Assembly (NCBI GenBank): GCA_043744255.1
Contig: JAYTVA010000016.1
Span: 1-32,123 of the forward strand
Reading direction: 5' to 3'
Origin: UKL13-2 sp043744255
GTDB taxonomy: Bacteria > Pseudomonadota > Gammaproteobacteria > Burkholderiales > Usitatibacteraceae
Length of the DNA: 32,123 nucleotides
Below the pieces are notes generated by a model. It searched no databases, was not told the DNA's origin, and saw nothing but the letters and a program-made list of their open reading frames with translations. The position numbers and the translations under genes were made by a program. Positions 9,272-18,156 of this stretch are shown one piece after another (the first letter of the stretch is position 1; the number at the start of each line of letters is the position of its first letter).

Positions 9272-9754
9272 CTAGTGCGGCTTCGGTGCCTTATCGAGTC
9301 CCTTGATCACGTCGCCGACCTGCACCTTGTTGCTTGAATACCATTTCGTATTCATCTCCAAGGCGTAGCGCGCGGGACCTGCCGACATGTGCGAGGTTTC
9401 ATTGAGCGCTTCCATTTCATGAATGCTCAAAATTTTTCCATGGTCGTCCATGTACGCGACGCTCAGCGGAATCAGCGTATTGCGCATCCACATCGCGTGA
9501 TAACCAAGTTGCGGAAACACAAACAGCATGCCGTCGTTCTTGCCCATGCTGGCGCGAAACATGAGGCCGGTTTGGCGGGTGGCATCCGTGTTGGCGATGT
9601 CAGCTTTGATGGCGTGACCGTTGGCGGTGAGGGTGATTTTTGCCAGCCCGGTTTGTGGCTTGCCTTGTGGCATGTCCTGCGCGAATGACGGTGCCGACAG
9701 CGCAATGGCGCATACAGCGACGATGGTGCAACGGATGTTTGAGAAAATGTTCAT
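9272..9754 (-). CDS. DUF192 family exported protein
   Basis: Protein of 160 residues with a clear signal peptide (charged start, hydrophobic core IVAVCAIALS, probable cleavage after SFA at residue 25), so it is predicted to be periplasmic. The mature part shows the DUF192 hallmarks: GLMFRASM, GMLFVFPQLGYHAMWMRNT, IPLSVAYMD and YALEMN. The biochemical role of the family is not established. It is the last gene of a minus-strand coaBC-dut-DUF192 group, 41 bases after dut, and converges on addA across a 278-base spacer. ATG at 9754 is the start that includes the signal peptide. Confidence 0.9.
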   Translation of the reverse strand: MNIFSNIRCTIVAVCAIALSAPSFAQDMPQGKPQTGLAKITLTANGHAIKADIANTDATRQTGLMFRASMGKNDGMLFVFPQLGYHAMWMRNTLIPLSVAYMDDHGKILSIHEMEALNETSHMSAGPARYALEMNTKWYSSNKVQVGDVIKGLDKAPKPH

Positions 9755-9795
9755 TGGCGTTTAACGAGTGTGGGTACGGGGTCGCCGACAGCGAC

Positions 9796-10245
9796 TCATT
9801 TTTTGCCAGTACTGCCGAAGCCGCCATCGCCACGCGCTGACGCACTAAATTCTTCGACGACATTGAATTCCACTTGTGCGACCGGCACCACGATCAGCTG
9901 CGCGATCCGCTCCATCGGTTGCACCGTGAATTCGCTGTGGCCGCGATTCCACACGGAGACGAAGATTTGCCCCTGGTAATCTGAGTCGATCAGCCCAACC
10001 AAATTGCCAAGTACGATGCCGTGCTTGTGCCCCAAGCCCGAGCGCGGCAACACTAGTGCGGCGTAGCCAGAGTCCGCGACGTGAATGGCGATGCCGGATG
10101 GCACCAGATTGGTGTCGCCCGGCTTCAATACCATCGGCGCATCGATGCACGCGCGCAGATCCAGCCCGGCGGAACCGGGGGTGGCGTATTGGGGGAGTTG
10201 GTCTTTGAGGCGGGGGTCGAGGATGCGAACGTCGAGCTTACGCAT
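9796..10245 (-). CDS. dut: dUTP diphosphatase (dUTPase)
   Basis: Hydrolyses dUTP to dUMP and pyrophosphate, which keeps uracil out of DNA and supplies dUMP for thymidylate synthesis. From ATG at 10245 the protein has 149 residues, the usual trimeric dUTPase size, with the five motifs in order: GSAGLDLRA (24-32), PRSGLGHKHGIVLGN (67-81), GLIDSDYQGQI (84-94), ERIAQLIV (112-119) and RGDGGFGSTG (138-147). A longer frame reaches upstream to 10332, but that extension overlaps coaBC and has no family similarity, so the internal ATG is preferred. The start codon overlaps the coaBC stop by 8 bases, suggesting translational coupling. Confidence 0.96.
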   Translation of the reverse strand: MRKLDVRILDPRLKDQLPQYATPGSAGLDLRACIDAPMVLKPGDTNLVPSGIAIHVADSGYAALVLPRSGLGHKHGIVLGNLVGLIDSDYQGQIFVSVWNRGHSEFTVQPMERIAQLIVVPVAQVEFNVVEEFSASARGDGGFGSTGKK

Positions 10246-11479
10246 GGTTGATTTTGCTGGGTTGAACGGAGCGCAGCCCCGCTTGAGTGTTGAGGAAAAG
10301 TTGTGTGGCATGAGTGACGATGGCTTCTGCAATCAGTGTTTTGCCAGCACGTGAAATAGCGGTGTCGCCGACATCGTCGATGATAGTCACTTCATTGTCG
10401 TCAGCGCCAATTGCGGCGTTGGCATGATTAGCCACAATCATAGGAATTCGCTTGTTTTCACGCTTTTTGCGCGCATATTCGACGACGTTTTCGCTTTCAG
10501 CCGCGAAGCCGACGCAGAATGGTGGCTTTGGCAACGCAGCGACCTGCGCCAAAATATCGACCGTGGGCACGAGTTTTAAAGTCAAATCATCGCCAGATTT
10601 TTTCATTTTTTGCGATTTCGGCGTTGCGGGCGTGTAATCGGCGACCGCAGCGACCGCAAAAAATAGATCGGCTCCAACCAGCGCCGCGTTGACTGCGTCC
10701 AGCATTTGCGCGGCACTCGTGACAGAAATACGTGAAACGCCTTGTGGAGCGGGCAGAGACGTTGGCCCACTCACTAGCACCACGTCAGCGCCCGCGTCAC
10801 GCAACGCGGCGGCGATCGCGTATCCCATCTTGCCGGAACTGGCATTGGTGATGCCGCGCACCGGGTCAATCGCCTCGACGGTAGGACCAGCGGTGACCAC
10901 GGCTTTTTTGCTGGCGAGGAGTTGGACGCGTGGCCGGTAAAACGCTTCGATTGCGGCGAGCAGTTCACCGGGCTCCAGCATGCGGCCCATGCCGATTTCA
11001 CCGCAGGCCTGCTCGCCCGCGCCGGGGCCAAGAATGGTCACGCCGTCAGCTAACAATTGTTTGATGTTGCGTTGCGTGGCCGCGTTTTCCCACATTTCGC
11101 GATTCATCGCCGGTGCGAGCATGAGCGGGCAGTTGCGCGCGATGCACAGGGTGGAGAGCAAATCGTTGCATAGGCCGTTGGCGAGCTTGGCGATGAAGTC
11201 CGCTGTGGCTGGCGCAACGAGAATCGCATCCGCTCCGCGCGACAGCTCGATATGCGCCATGTTGTTGTCAATGCCGGCGTCCCACAAATCAGTGTAGACG
11301 CGTCGACCGGACAGGGCTTGCAGCGTAATCGGGGTGATAAACTCGCGCGCAGCCTCGGTCATTACTACCTGCACTTCAATGCCGGATTTCACGAGCGCGC
11401 GCGTGAGTTCGGCGGCCTTGTAGGCGGCGACACCACCAGTGATGCCGAGCAGCAGACGTTTAGGCGTGGTTTTGGACAT
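10238..11479 (-). CDS. coaBC: Bifunctional phosphopantothenoylcysteine decarboxylase/synthetase
   Basis: Catalyses two steps of coenzyme A synthesis: joining cysteine to 4'-phosphopantothenate (CoaB) and decarboxylating the product (CoaC). In 413 residues, the N-terminal flavin-dependent CoaC domain shows ITGGVAAYK (13-21), the catalytic His76 in AHIELS, PAMNREMW (123-130) and Cys159 in EQACGEIGMGRM. The CoaB domain from about 191 shows VTAGPTVEAIDPVR, NASSGKMG, AVADYTP and the late VGFAAE segment. ATG at 11479 is divergent from radC across 49 bases. The stop overlaps the dut start, as in the coaBC-dut pairing common in proteobacteria. Confidence 0.97.
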   Translation of the reverse strand: MSKTTPKRLLLGITGGVAAYKAAELTRALVKSGIEVQVVMTEAAREFITPITLQALSGRRVYTDLWDAGIDNNMAHIELSRGADAILVAPATADFIAKLANGLCNDLLSTLCIARNCPLMLAPAMNREMWENAATQRNIKQLLADGVTILGPGAGEQACGEIGMGRMLEPGELLAAIEAFYRPRVQLLASKKAVVTAGPTVEAIDPVRGITNASSGKMGYAIAAALRDAGADVVLVSGPTSLPAPQGVSRISVTSAAQMLDAVNAALVGADLFFAVAAVADYTPATPKSQKMKKSGDDLTLKLVPTVDILAQVAALPKPPFCVGFAAESENVVEYARKKRENKRIPMIVANHANAAIGADDNEVTIIDDVGDTAISRAGKTLIAEAIVTHATQLFLNTQAGLRSVQPSKINHA

Positions 11480-11528
11480 AAGCCATTCTAACTGAACACC
11501 AAACCGCGAAATTCAACCGGATGCACCG

Positions 11529-12209
11529 ATGTCGATTACCAACTGGCCAGAAGACGAACGTCCGCGTGAGCGGCTGCTAAAGCAAGGTGCGGCGGCGCTG
11601 TCGGACGCTGAATTGGTCGCGATTTTTTTGCGCATCGGCGTGAAGGGAAAAAGCGCGGTCGATTTGGCGCGCGAATTGGTCACCAAATTTGGTACCTTGA
11701 ACGGCCTGTTCGCCGCCAGCAAGGAAGATCTCTGCCAAGTTTCCGGTATCGGCGAAGCCAAATACGTGCAACTGCAAGCCGTGTTGGAAATGGCCAAGCG
11801 TGCGTTGGGTGAAGAAATTAAACTCACCGATGCGCTCGCCTCGCCACAAGCGGTGCGCGATTATTTGAAGCTCACGCTGTCCAGATTGCCGCATGAAGTG
11901 TTCGTCGCGGTATTCCTGACCAGCCAGAATCGGGTCATCGCCGTGGACGAGCTATTTCGCGGTAGCCTTACGCAGACCAGCGTCTACCCTCGTGAAGTCG
12001 TTAAGCGAGCGCTAGCTCGCAATGCCGCGTCGGTGATATTTGCGCACAACCATCCGTCCGGTGAGCCCACGCCCAGTCAAGCGGATCGAGCCCTCACGCG
12101 CGCCTTGGCGGAGGCCTTGGCGCTCATTGATGTGCGCGTGTTGGATCATTTTGTGGTCGCGCCCGGCGCTGCGCTGTCGTTTGCCGAACAGGGGCTGCTG
12201 GCCACCTAA
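11529..12209 (+). CDS. radC: RadC family JAB-domain protein
   Basis: Protein of 226 residues of the RadC/DUF2466 family. An N-terminal helix-hairpin-helix-like part (VSGIGEAKY, 71-79) precedes a JAB/JAMM metal-binding domain with HNHPSGEPTPSQAD, giving His173, His175 and Asp186 as likely zinc ligands. Family members were named for DNA repair, but that role has been questioned and the activity is uncertain. The chromosomal position beside rpmB-rpmG and coaBC-dut is the classic one, so this is the core copy rather than a plasmid or phage one. ATG at 11529 gives the conserved start MSITNWPEDERPRERLL. Confidence 0.95.
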   Translation: MSITNWPEDERPRERLLKQGAAALSDAELVAIFLRIGVKGKSAVDLARELVTKFGTLNGLFAASKEDLCQVSGIGEAKYVQLQAVLEMAKRALGEEIKLTDALASPQAVRDYLKLTLSRLPHEVFVAVFLTSQNRVIAVDELFRGSLTQTSVYPREVVKRALARNAASVIFAHNHPSGEPTPSQADRALTRALAEALALIDVRVLDHFVVAPGAALSFAEQGLLAT

Positions 12210-12221
12210 ACCAGATTCGCC

Positions 12222-12250
12222 TTGCGCTAAGTGCTTGGTTTGGATATAAT
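12222..12250 (+). promoter_or_regulatory. Probable rpmB-rpmG promoter
   Basis: A consensus -10 TATAAT at 12245-12250 is preceded by TTGCGC (12222-12227) at the ideal 17-base spacing. It lies just after the radC stop and would give a leader of about 110 bases before rpmB. The leader contains a GGAACCG/CGGTCC hairpin (12321-12340) followed by TTTT, possibly an attenuation or autoregulation element; that last point is inference. Confidence 0.6.
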
Positions 12251-12366
12251 TTTGGGCCTGCTTGCGCGAAGGTACGCTCCATGCACGCCCAACCGGCAAG
12301 CCGAGAAATCAACAATCAATGGAACCGGTCGTTTCGGTCCTTTTCAATCTTTAAGTGAGGTCAATC

Positions 12367-12606
12367 ATGGCACGTGTTTGCCAAGTAACGGGCAAAGCCC
12401 CAATGGTGGGTAACAATGTTTCCCACGCGAACAACAAAACCAAGCGTCGTTTCCTGCCGAATTTGCAGTACCGCCGCTTCTGGGTCGAATCCGAGAATCG
12501 TTGGATTCGTTTGCGTCTGACCAATGCTGGTCTGCGCACGATCGACAAAAAAGGCATCGATGTGGTGCTGGCTGAACTGCGCGCCCAAGGCGTCGCAATC
12601 AAGTAA
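12367..12606 (+). CDS. rpmB: 50S ribosomal protein L28
   Basis: Large-subunit ribosomal protein of 79 residues beginning MARVCQVTGKAPMVGNNVSH and continuing with NKTKRRFLPNLQ, the L28 signature. An in-frame ATG at 12355 would add four residues, but the start at 12367 matches the family and has GTGAGG about six bases upstream. It is the first gene of the rpmB-rpmG pair. Confidence 0.97.
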   Translation: MARVCQVTGKAPMVGNNVSHANNKTKRRFLPNLQYRRFWVESENRWIRLRLTNAGLRTIDKKGIDVVLAELRAQGVAIK

Positions 12607-12632
12607 CCCCAAGCCCATTCAGGAGCCCAATC

Positions 12633-12788
12633 ATGCGCGACAAAATCAAACTCGAATCCACGGCTGGCACCGGTCATTTCTACACCACCAGCAAAAACAA
12701 ACGCACCATGCCAGAGAAAATGGAGATCATGAAATTCGATCCCAAGGCTCGTAAGCATGTCATGTATAAAGAGACCAAACTGAAATAG
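12633..12788 (+). CDS. rpmG: 50S ribosomal protein L33
   Basis: Large-subunit ribosomal protein of 51 residues starting MRDKIKLESTAGTGHFYTT, with the conserved SKNKRTMPEKMEIMKFDP and C-terminal HVMYKETKLK. It lacks the paired CxxC motifs of zinc-type L33, the usual proteobacterial form. ATG at 12633 has AGGAG nine bases upstream. It follows rpmB by 26 bases and is closed by a strong terminator. Confidence 0.97.
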   Translation: MRDKIKLESTAGTGHFYTTSKNKRTMPEKMEIMKFDPKARKHVMYKETKLK

Positions 12789-12824
12789 TTTTTCTCTTGC
12801 TGTGACGGTGCCAAGCCGCTGTCA

Positions 12825-12868
12825 CCCCCAACAAAAAACCCGCCAAGTAGCGGGTTTTTTGTTGGGGG
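12825..12868. terminator. Bidirectional intrinsic terminator
   Basis: A perfect 19-base inverted repeat (12825-12843 with 12850-12868) around a six-base loop. The stem has a GC core (CCCGC/GCGGG) flanked by A- and T-runs, so it works on both strands: it ends rpmB-rpmG on plus and the desaturase transcript on minus. Confidence 0.93.
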
Positions 12869-12920
12869 ATGCAGTGGCAAAAATGCTTGAAACTCCGCGT
12901 TCCTGCTTGTCTTTCAAACG

Positions 12921-14117
12921 CTAGGCATATGCGCGCAAACGCCGCGAAAACTGTTGTAAGGCGAGAATGCCCGAGGCTTCCGCGCGCTTGCACCAGTCCT
13001 CTAGATTGGCGACCAGTTCTTCTTTTGAGACCGTTGAGCGTTCCCACATCGCCATCAAATCTTTCTTGAATCTGTAAACGGTTTCAAGCACCGTGCTGCC
13101 TTTTAACGCGTCGTCCAGACCCTGCTGGTGCTCGCTCGGCAGGGCGGCGCGGTCGGTATACATCCACTCCTTGAAACTCGCCCAGCTTCGGCTGGCGCGT
13201 TGGTCGTGGAACGCTTTGCCCTCGCTTTTCAGGCGCAAAATTTCTTCGTGGCAGGTCGCCTTGAGTGAGCGTGCGAAGCCAGTAGTAATTTCAAAGCGAT
13301 GCGCGATCACGGCTTGTACGGTGTCCAGATCACAGGCAACTTTGGTGAGGTCAAATTTTGGACGCGGCGCAACTTTTTTCACCTTCGCGAGCTTCAGTGT
13401 CTCCAGCACGCGGATGTAGAACCAGCCAAGATCGAACTCGTACCAGCGCATCGAAAAGCGCGCAGACGTTGGGAACGCATGATGATTATTGTGCAACTCT
13501 TCGCCGCCAATCCAGAACGCAAATGGCGTGATGTTGGTACTCGCGTCGGCGACGGTGTAATGGCGATAGCCCCAGAAGTGACCGATGCCATTGATGATGC
13601 CAGCGGCGTGGAATGGAATCCAAGCGATTTGTACTGCCCACAGCGAGGCGCCGAGCGGTCCGAACATCAACACGTTGATGACCAACAACAATCCCACACC
13701 ATGCCACGGAAAGCGCTCGTAGACGTTGCGCTCGATCCAATCGGTCGGCACGCCGCGACTGTATTTGGCAAGCGTTTCTTGGTTGTACGACTCGTAGCGG
13801 TAGAGCTCAGTGCCTTCGCGCAACACCTTCTTGATCCCGCGGTGCACGGGGCTGTGCGGATCGTCAGCGGTCTCGCATTTGGCGTGGTGTTTGCGGTGAA
13901 TCGCCACCCACTCCTTGGTAATCATGCCGGTGGTAAGCCACAACCAGAACCGGAAAAAATGACTGGGAATTGCGTGTAAATCGAGCCCGCGATGCGCTTG
14001 CGCGCGATGCAAAAAAATAGTCACGGAAGCAATCGTGATGTGGGTGAAAATTAGCCCAACGACGACGACACCCCACCACGGTAATGCAACTAACCCCTGC
14101 AATAAATCGATGTTCAA
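12921..14117 (-). CDS. Membrane fatty acid (acyl-CoA delta-9 type) desaturase
   Basis: Integral-membrane di-iron enzyme expected to introduce a double bond into acyl chains using oxygen and reductant. The 398 residues show the three histidine boxes: HRAQAH (His37 to His42), HRKHH (74-78) and HNNHH (209-213), plus the NGIGHFWGYR segment typical of the acyl-CoA/delta-9 class. Hydrophobic stretches at about 15-35, 52-65, 140-178 and 185-205 fit paired membrane hairpins. About 150 C-terminal residues beyond the last box are hydrophilic and helical; related proteobacterial desaturases often carry a similar extension. It is the last gene of the minus-strand run and ends at the shared terminator. 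The exact substrate is not visible. Confidence 0.9.
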   Translation of the reverse strand: MNIDLLQGLVALPWWGVVVVGLIFTHITIASVTIFLHRAQAHRGLDLHAIPSHFFRFWLWLTTGMITKEWVAIHRKHHAKCETADDPHSPVHRGIKKVLREGTELYRYESYNQETLAKYSRGVPTDWIERNVYERFPWHGVGLLLVINVLMFGPLGASLWAVQIAWIPFHAAGIINGIGHFWGYRHYTVADASTNITPFAFWIGGEELHNNHHAFPTSARFSMRWYEFDLGWFYIRVLETLKLAKVKKVAPRPKFDLTKVACDLDTVQAVIAHRFEITTGFARSLKATCHEEILRLKSEGKAFHDQRASRSWASFKEWMYTDRAALPSEHQQGLDDALKGSTVLETVYRFKKDLMAMWERSTVSKEELVANLEDWCKRAEASGILALQQFSRRLRAYA

Positions 14118-14228
14118 GCTTGGCTCCTGAAAAAGATGCGCAATGTTACGCCCAATCGCGGTTGAGCATATTCTTATTTGGGGATTTCGCGTGGCATTTG
14201 CAATGGAAATTCACACGCGAATTGTCAA

Positions 14229-15512
14229 TTATTCCACGCGGCTAATGGGAGTTGGGTTTCGTACATGGATCTCGCGCTGTACGGCCGGAATCACGATCTG
14301 CTGCGCGCGAAATTCGCGGCAAATGTCGACCAGCATGTCCGAACGCAAGTTGGCTTGACCCTTTTCGGGGTCAGCCACATATACCGTCAATTCCAGCGCG
14401 GCACCGTTCTCGCCTAATCCCACCACGAGCGCCGTGGCGACCGGCTGCGCCACCACACGCGGTTGGCGTGCGGCGGCATCAAGCAGAATTCTCTGCGCGG
14501 TATCCAGGTTGCTGTCATACGACACGGTCACGAGAATTTTGACGGCGACGGCGCGTTCAGCGTAAGCGTGATTTACCACGGTGTTGGTGATCAGGGTGTC
14601 GTTCGGCACGATCGCCTGGGTACCGTCGAAGCCCTTGATGACGGTGTAGCGCGACCGAATCGCTTCCACCACGCCGTGCTTGCCATCGGCCGTCACCAGA
14701 TCGCCGATGCGCACCGAGCGGTCTAGCAAAATAATGAAACCGCTCACATAGTTGCTGGCAATTTTTTGTAAGCCCAGCCCCAGACCCACGCCAAACGCAC
14801 CGCCGAATACCGAGAGTAGTGTGAGGTCAATGCCGACCAGCGGCAGCGCAATCAACACGCCAAACACGAGTGCCAGTGCACGCAATGCTTTTGCGATCAC
14901 CACGCGCAAACTCATATTCACGGACTCGGCGCGCATCAGGCGTTTTTCGAAGATGCCGGATAGCGCAAGAGCCACGAACAGCGCCACGGCGGCCAGTAAC
15001 ACCGCTTCAATAGCTTGTTTCAAGCTCACGGAGGGCTTGCCGACGGGCAGTGTGATTGCGTCCAGTGCGGCGAGAATGCCGGGCAACAAATCTGTGAGAT
15101 AGAGGGCGGCCAACACCCACACGGTGAATGCCACGACGCGCTCAATGGATTTCAGAAATTCGCTGGGGGGGAACGCGTGCCGGAGCAAATACATGGCGAG
15201 GCGAATCGCCGCGAACGAGGCGATCAGCAACACGGCAAGGTGCAAAATCGGCACCGGCTGATAGCGCGCAAGGACGATGCGCGCGAGCCACGCGAAGCCG
15301 AGAAACAGCAGCGGAAACAGCACGCGACCAAAGCTGCCTGCGCCAATTTTGGCGAGACCGGGTTCGAGATCGTCAGGAAGTTTTGCGCGAATGGCGCGCG
15401 CGATCACCCACGATACTAGCAATGCAACCGCGACTGCCGCCAGCTGCACGCCGCCCTCGGTGCCGCTGAGTGACTGCGTGATGCTAGCGAGGTCGAAGCT
15501 CGTGCGGGTCAT
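14229..15512 (-). CDS. MscS family mechanosensitive ion channel
   Basis: Inner-membrane protein of 427 residues. Several N-terminal transmembrane helices (about 22-42, 62-82, 88-110, 126-145, 168-188 and 206-232) lead into the MscS pore helix GVGLGLGLQKIASNYVSG (241-258), the adjacent IILLDRSVRIGD loop and a cytoplasmic beta/alpha domain (VVEAIRSRYTVIKGFDG, IVPNDTLITNTV). Family members open on membrane tension to release solutes during osmotic downshock. It is longer than Escherichia coli MscS (286 residues) because of extra N-terminal helices. Its ATG overlaps the stop of the upstream rsmB-like gene (ATGA, 15509-15512), implying coupled translation. Role in osmoprotection is inferred from family. 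Confidence 0.92.
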   Translation of the reverse strand: MTRTSFDLASITQSLSGTEGGVQLAAVAVALLVSWVIARAIRAKLPDDLEPGLAKIGAGSFGRVLFPLLFLGFAWLARIVLARYQPVPILHLAVLLIASFAAIRLAMYLLRHAFPPSEFLKSIERVVAFTVWVLAALYLTDLLPGILAALDAITLPVGKPSVSLKQAIEAVLLAAVALFVALALSGIFEKRLMRAESVNMSLRVVIAKALRALALVFGVLIALPLVGIDLTLLSVFGGAFGVGLGLGLQKIASNYVSGFIILLDRSVRIGDLVTADGKHGVVEAIRSRYTVIKGFDGTQAIVPNDTLITNTVVNHAYAERAVAVKILVTVSYDSNLDTAQRILLDAAARQPRVVAQPVATALVVGLGENGAALELTVYVADPEKGQANLRSDMLVDICREFRAQQIVIPAVQREIHVRNPTPISRVE

Positions 15513-16939
15513 TTCCGCGTGGATTTGGCCGCTGGCTTTTTAATAATTTTTTTTGCGGCAGTTGCGGCTTTGCCGACCGGCTTTTTCGCGACAGCGGCGG
15601 ATTTTTTGGCGCGGGGTGCAGGTGCCTCATCAACGTCCGGTTTGGCGACTTTCGGCGCTGCTTTGGCGCTGGCCTTCACCGAGCCCGCGCGCGTCAATAC
15701 CGCCGCGAAAAATCCATCCGTGCCATGTTTTTGCGGCGTGAGTTTTAGGTAAGGACTCATGCCGGTCAACGCGATCTTCTGGCGTTTCAATACTTCGTCG
15801 GCGGGGATGATGGTGAAGTCAGGATGGGTCGCCAAAAATGCTTCAACGATCATTTCATTTTCTTCGCGCAGCAAGCTGCACGTGGCATAGACTAAGTGCC
15901 CGCCTACCGAGACCAATTTTGCGGCGGCATTCAGAATCGATGCCTGCTTTACGTTCAGTTCGGCCAGTCCTGTTTCAGACTGACGGTACTTCAGATCGGG
16001 ATTGCGGCGCAACGTTCCCAAGCCGGTGCAGGGCGCGTCAACCAATACGCGGTCAATCTTGCCGGCCAGACGTTTGATTTTGGTATCGTTCTCACTGACG
16101 ATGCGCTGCGCCATCACGTTGGATAGACCCGAGCGCTTCAATCGGGGGCCGAGATTGGTCAGACGTTTTTCAGAAACATCGAACGCGTATAGACGCCCGG
16201 TGGACGCCATGGATGCGCCAATGAGCAGCGATTTTCCACCCGCACCGGCGCAAAAATCGACCACCATTTCGCCGCGCTTAGCGTCAAGCAACAGGCCGAG
16301 CAACTGGCTGCCTTCATCCTGCACTTCGATGAAGCCCTCGATAAACGCGGCGTGTTTCGCGAGCGAAATTTTATCGTTGAGGCGAATACCTAGCGGCGAG
16401 TAAGTGGTCGGCGCGCATACGATGCCTTCTTGCTGCAACCGCTTGAGCACCGCGTCCCGCTTGGCTTTGTGGGCATTCACGCGCACATCGAGCGGGGCGG
16501 TACTCATCATGCTCTGGCCGAGTTTGATGATGTCAGCATCCGGCATCACCGGCTTCAAACGCGCGATCACCCAGTCGGGTAACTCAGCTTCCACGCCTAG
16601 CGGCAGGTTGGCGGGCTGCTTTTTTTTGAGGTCAAGCAGCCACGTCGCTTCGTCGCGCTTCAGCACGGTATTCAAATCACCGATGCCGATGTTTTGAAAG
16701 CGTGTCATCGCCATCAGCGTCATCGCGCGTGGCGTGGCCTTGGGAGCAAAGTGCGCGATCAAGCGGCGATGACGCAGTACGGCGTAAACCGTCTCGGCGA
16801 TAAAGCCGCGATCCCGATGCCCAAGCTTTGGCCGATCTCGAAAGAACAGCTTTAAGCTCACGTCTGCGGGAGAATTCAGCGGCAAGACCAGCGTCAGCGC
16901 CTCGACTAGGGCGTTAAAGAGTGCGTGTGTAATTGGCAT
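15509..16939 (-). CDS. rsmB: RsmB/NOP family rRNA (cytosine-5) methyltransferase with basic tail
   Basis: SAM-dependent RNA m5C methyltransferase, probably acting on 16S rRNA. The 476 residues show an N-terminal NusB-like region, motif I DFCAGAGGKSLLIG (228-241), motif IV with Cys304 (DAPCTGLGTLRRNPD) and motif VI with catalytic Cys354 (YATCSLLREENE). The enzyme fold ends near 417 (TDGFFAAVLTRAG). The last roughly 57 residues are an odd Lys/Ala/Pro-rich tail (KKPVGKAATAAKKIIKKPAAK) like histone H1-type C-termini, absent from canonical RsmB. It lies 92 bases after the DUF3108 gene and overlaps the MscS gene by 4 bases. RsmB is the best call, but RsmF-like relatives exist. Confidence 0.9.
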   Translation of the reverse strand: MPITHALFNALVEALTLVLPLNSPADVSLKLFFRDRPKLGHRDRGFIAETVYAVLRHRRLIAHFAPKATPRAMTLMAMTRFQNIGIGDLNTVLKRDEATWLLDLKKKQPANLPLGVEAELPDWVIARLKPVMPDADIIKLGQSMMSTAPLDVRVNAHKAKRDAVLKRLQQEGIVCAPTTYSPLGIRLNDKISLAKHAAFIEGFIEVQDEGSQLLGLLLDAKRGEMVVDFCAGAGGKSLLIGASMASTGRLYAFDVSEKRLTNLGPRLKRSGLSNVMAQRIVSENDTKIKRLAGKIDRVLVDAPCTGLGTLRRNPDLKYRQSETGLAELNVKQASILNAAAKLVSVGGHLVYATCSLLREENEMIVEAFLATHPDFTIIPADEVLKRQKIALTGMSPYLKLTPQKHGTDGFFAAVLTRAGSVKASAKAAPKVAKPDVDEAPAPRAKKSAAVAKKPVGKAATAAKKIIKKPAAKSTRK

Positions 16940-17031
16940 AACTCACGATTATCGCTGATCGCCGCGCTATAGGGAAGCTTCGTCGTCAATTTGGCGCGCG
17001 CGCTGCGGTCAAATCACCACTACGTAGTCGG

Positions 17032-18141
17032 TCAAAACAAGGCGCTGCTGGCGAATGTAGCCACGTTTTGCTCAACCGGGAAGCGCCCCATAAAAAACTT
17101 CATTTTGACCGGCATAAAGTGCAGATCCGGGGCCAGCCACACCTCGTAGACGTCTTCCGGGTCGCTCGCTTCGCTCTTGAGATGGATGGTCAGGAAGGTG
17201 CCGACCGGGGTGGCCAGCGTCGCTTCGCCGATCCGTTTGAATTTGTACTCATAAATTTTGCGGGCGTTGGTCACTTGCACGGGAACAATGGTGCTGCCCT
17301 TGCCGAGTACTGAAACGTCGCGCGCCATCTGAAACAGGAAACTTTGCGTGTCCTGCAAACGTTCGGATAGCGGCGAGATGTGGGTTTCGCCGTGTTTGAT
17401 AATTTTCAGCGTCTTCGCGGCGCGCTGGAATTCGGCGGTGTCAGCCGGCACATCGCCACGCTGCAACGAAAAAAAATTAGGGCGGATGCCGCTGTCGGTC
17501 ATTTCACCGCGGCTGATCTGGCGAAAATTGCCGACGAACATGCTGGTGAACACGCCCGTCGGCTGAATGCTGCTGTCGATTTCGTATTTTGTGCCTTCCA
17601 ACTGCCAAGACAAGCTGGCGGTGCCGTTGGCGATGCTGGACGTCATTTTGTAGGTTGCCCTGAGTCGCTGCGGAAAATCGACCGCTTTTCCCGACGGTGG
17701 CAGCGTCAATTCGGGCGCGCTAGCGATAACCACGGGCTCCAGTGACGCCATCGCCGCGCTGGCCAATGGTGGCAGGGGTACCAAATCTGGTTCAGTGCTG
17801 GCGGGCGGCTCCGTCGGCGTGTTGTTTGGGATGGCCTCCGCTGGCGAAATCAACACGGGTGTGACTGGGACGACTTTAGCCAGTTTTACACGCGGTTTCA
17901 CCACGGGGCGCGGCGCGACTGGCTCCGGCGGTGCCGTTTCAGGCACCACCGCTGGTGCCGCAGCGACCAGTACGGCATCAAATTTGGTTGACTCGGTTGC
18001 GCGCCACGCAGTGACAAAATCAGGCGCGCCGAAATACGCAACGAGGTGTGCCAGTACCGATAGCGCAAGTGTGATCGTGAGAGCGCGCGGCAACTGCCAG
18101 GCGGACGCGAAGAGCGGATTCGGGACGCGCGTCTGCTCCAT
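17032..18141 (-). CDS. DUF3108 protein with TonB-like anchor and proline-rich linker
   Basis: Protein of 369 residues of unknown function. A single N-terminal membrane helix (about 20-38) is followed by a proline/valine-rich linker (about 62-150, with PPEPVAPRPVVKPRVKLAK) resembling the periplasm-spanning part of TonB. A C-terminal DUF3108 domain follows (about 158-369; TYKMTSSIANGTASLSW, EVWLAPDLHFMPVKMKFF). The layout suggests an inner-membrane-anchored periplasmic protein. It is a divergent paralogue of the upstream gene, 15 bases away, and shares with it the 'QD..S..(Y/F)QF/M' and '(L/V)WLA.D..(Y/F)(L/M)PV' blocks. No clear Shine-Dalgarno precedes the ATG, so coupling to the upstream gene is likely. 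Confidence 0.85.
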   Translation of the reverse strand: MEQTRVPNPLFASAWQLPRALTITLALSVLAHLVAYFGAPDFVTAWRATESTKFDAVLVAAAPAVVPETAPPEPVAPRPVVKPRVKLAKVVPVTPVLISPAEAIPNNTPTEPPASTEPDLVPLPPLASAAMASLEPVVIASAPELTLPPSGKAVDFPQRLRATYKMTSSIANGTASLSWQLEGTKYEIDSSIQPTGVFTSMFVGNFRQISRGEMTDSGIRPNFFSLQRGDVPADTAEFQRAAKTLKIIKHGETHISPLSERLQDTQSFLFQMARDVSVLGKGSTIVPVQVTNARKIYEYKFKRIGEATLATPVGTFLTIHLKSEASDPEDVYEVWLAPDLHFMPVKMKFFMGRFPVEQNVATFASSALF

Positions 18142-18156
18142 CGCGTCGCGCAGCGC

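Noticed and set aside
10246..10332. 29-residue N-terminal extension of dUTPase
   Set aside because: It overlaps coaBC and has no similarity to dUTPases; the internal ATG gives the standard 149 residues.
13299..13979. 226-codon plus-strand frame inside the desaturase gene
   Set aside because: The opposite strand encodes a desaturase with all three histidine boxes; this is its shadow.
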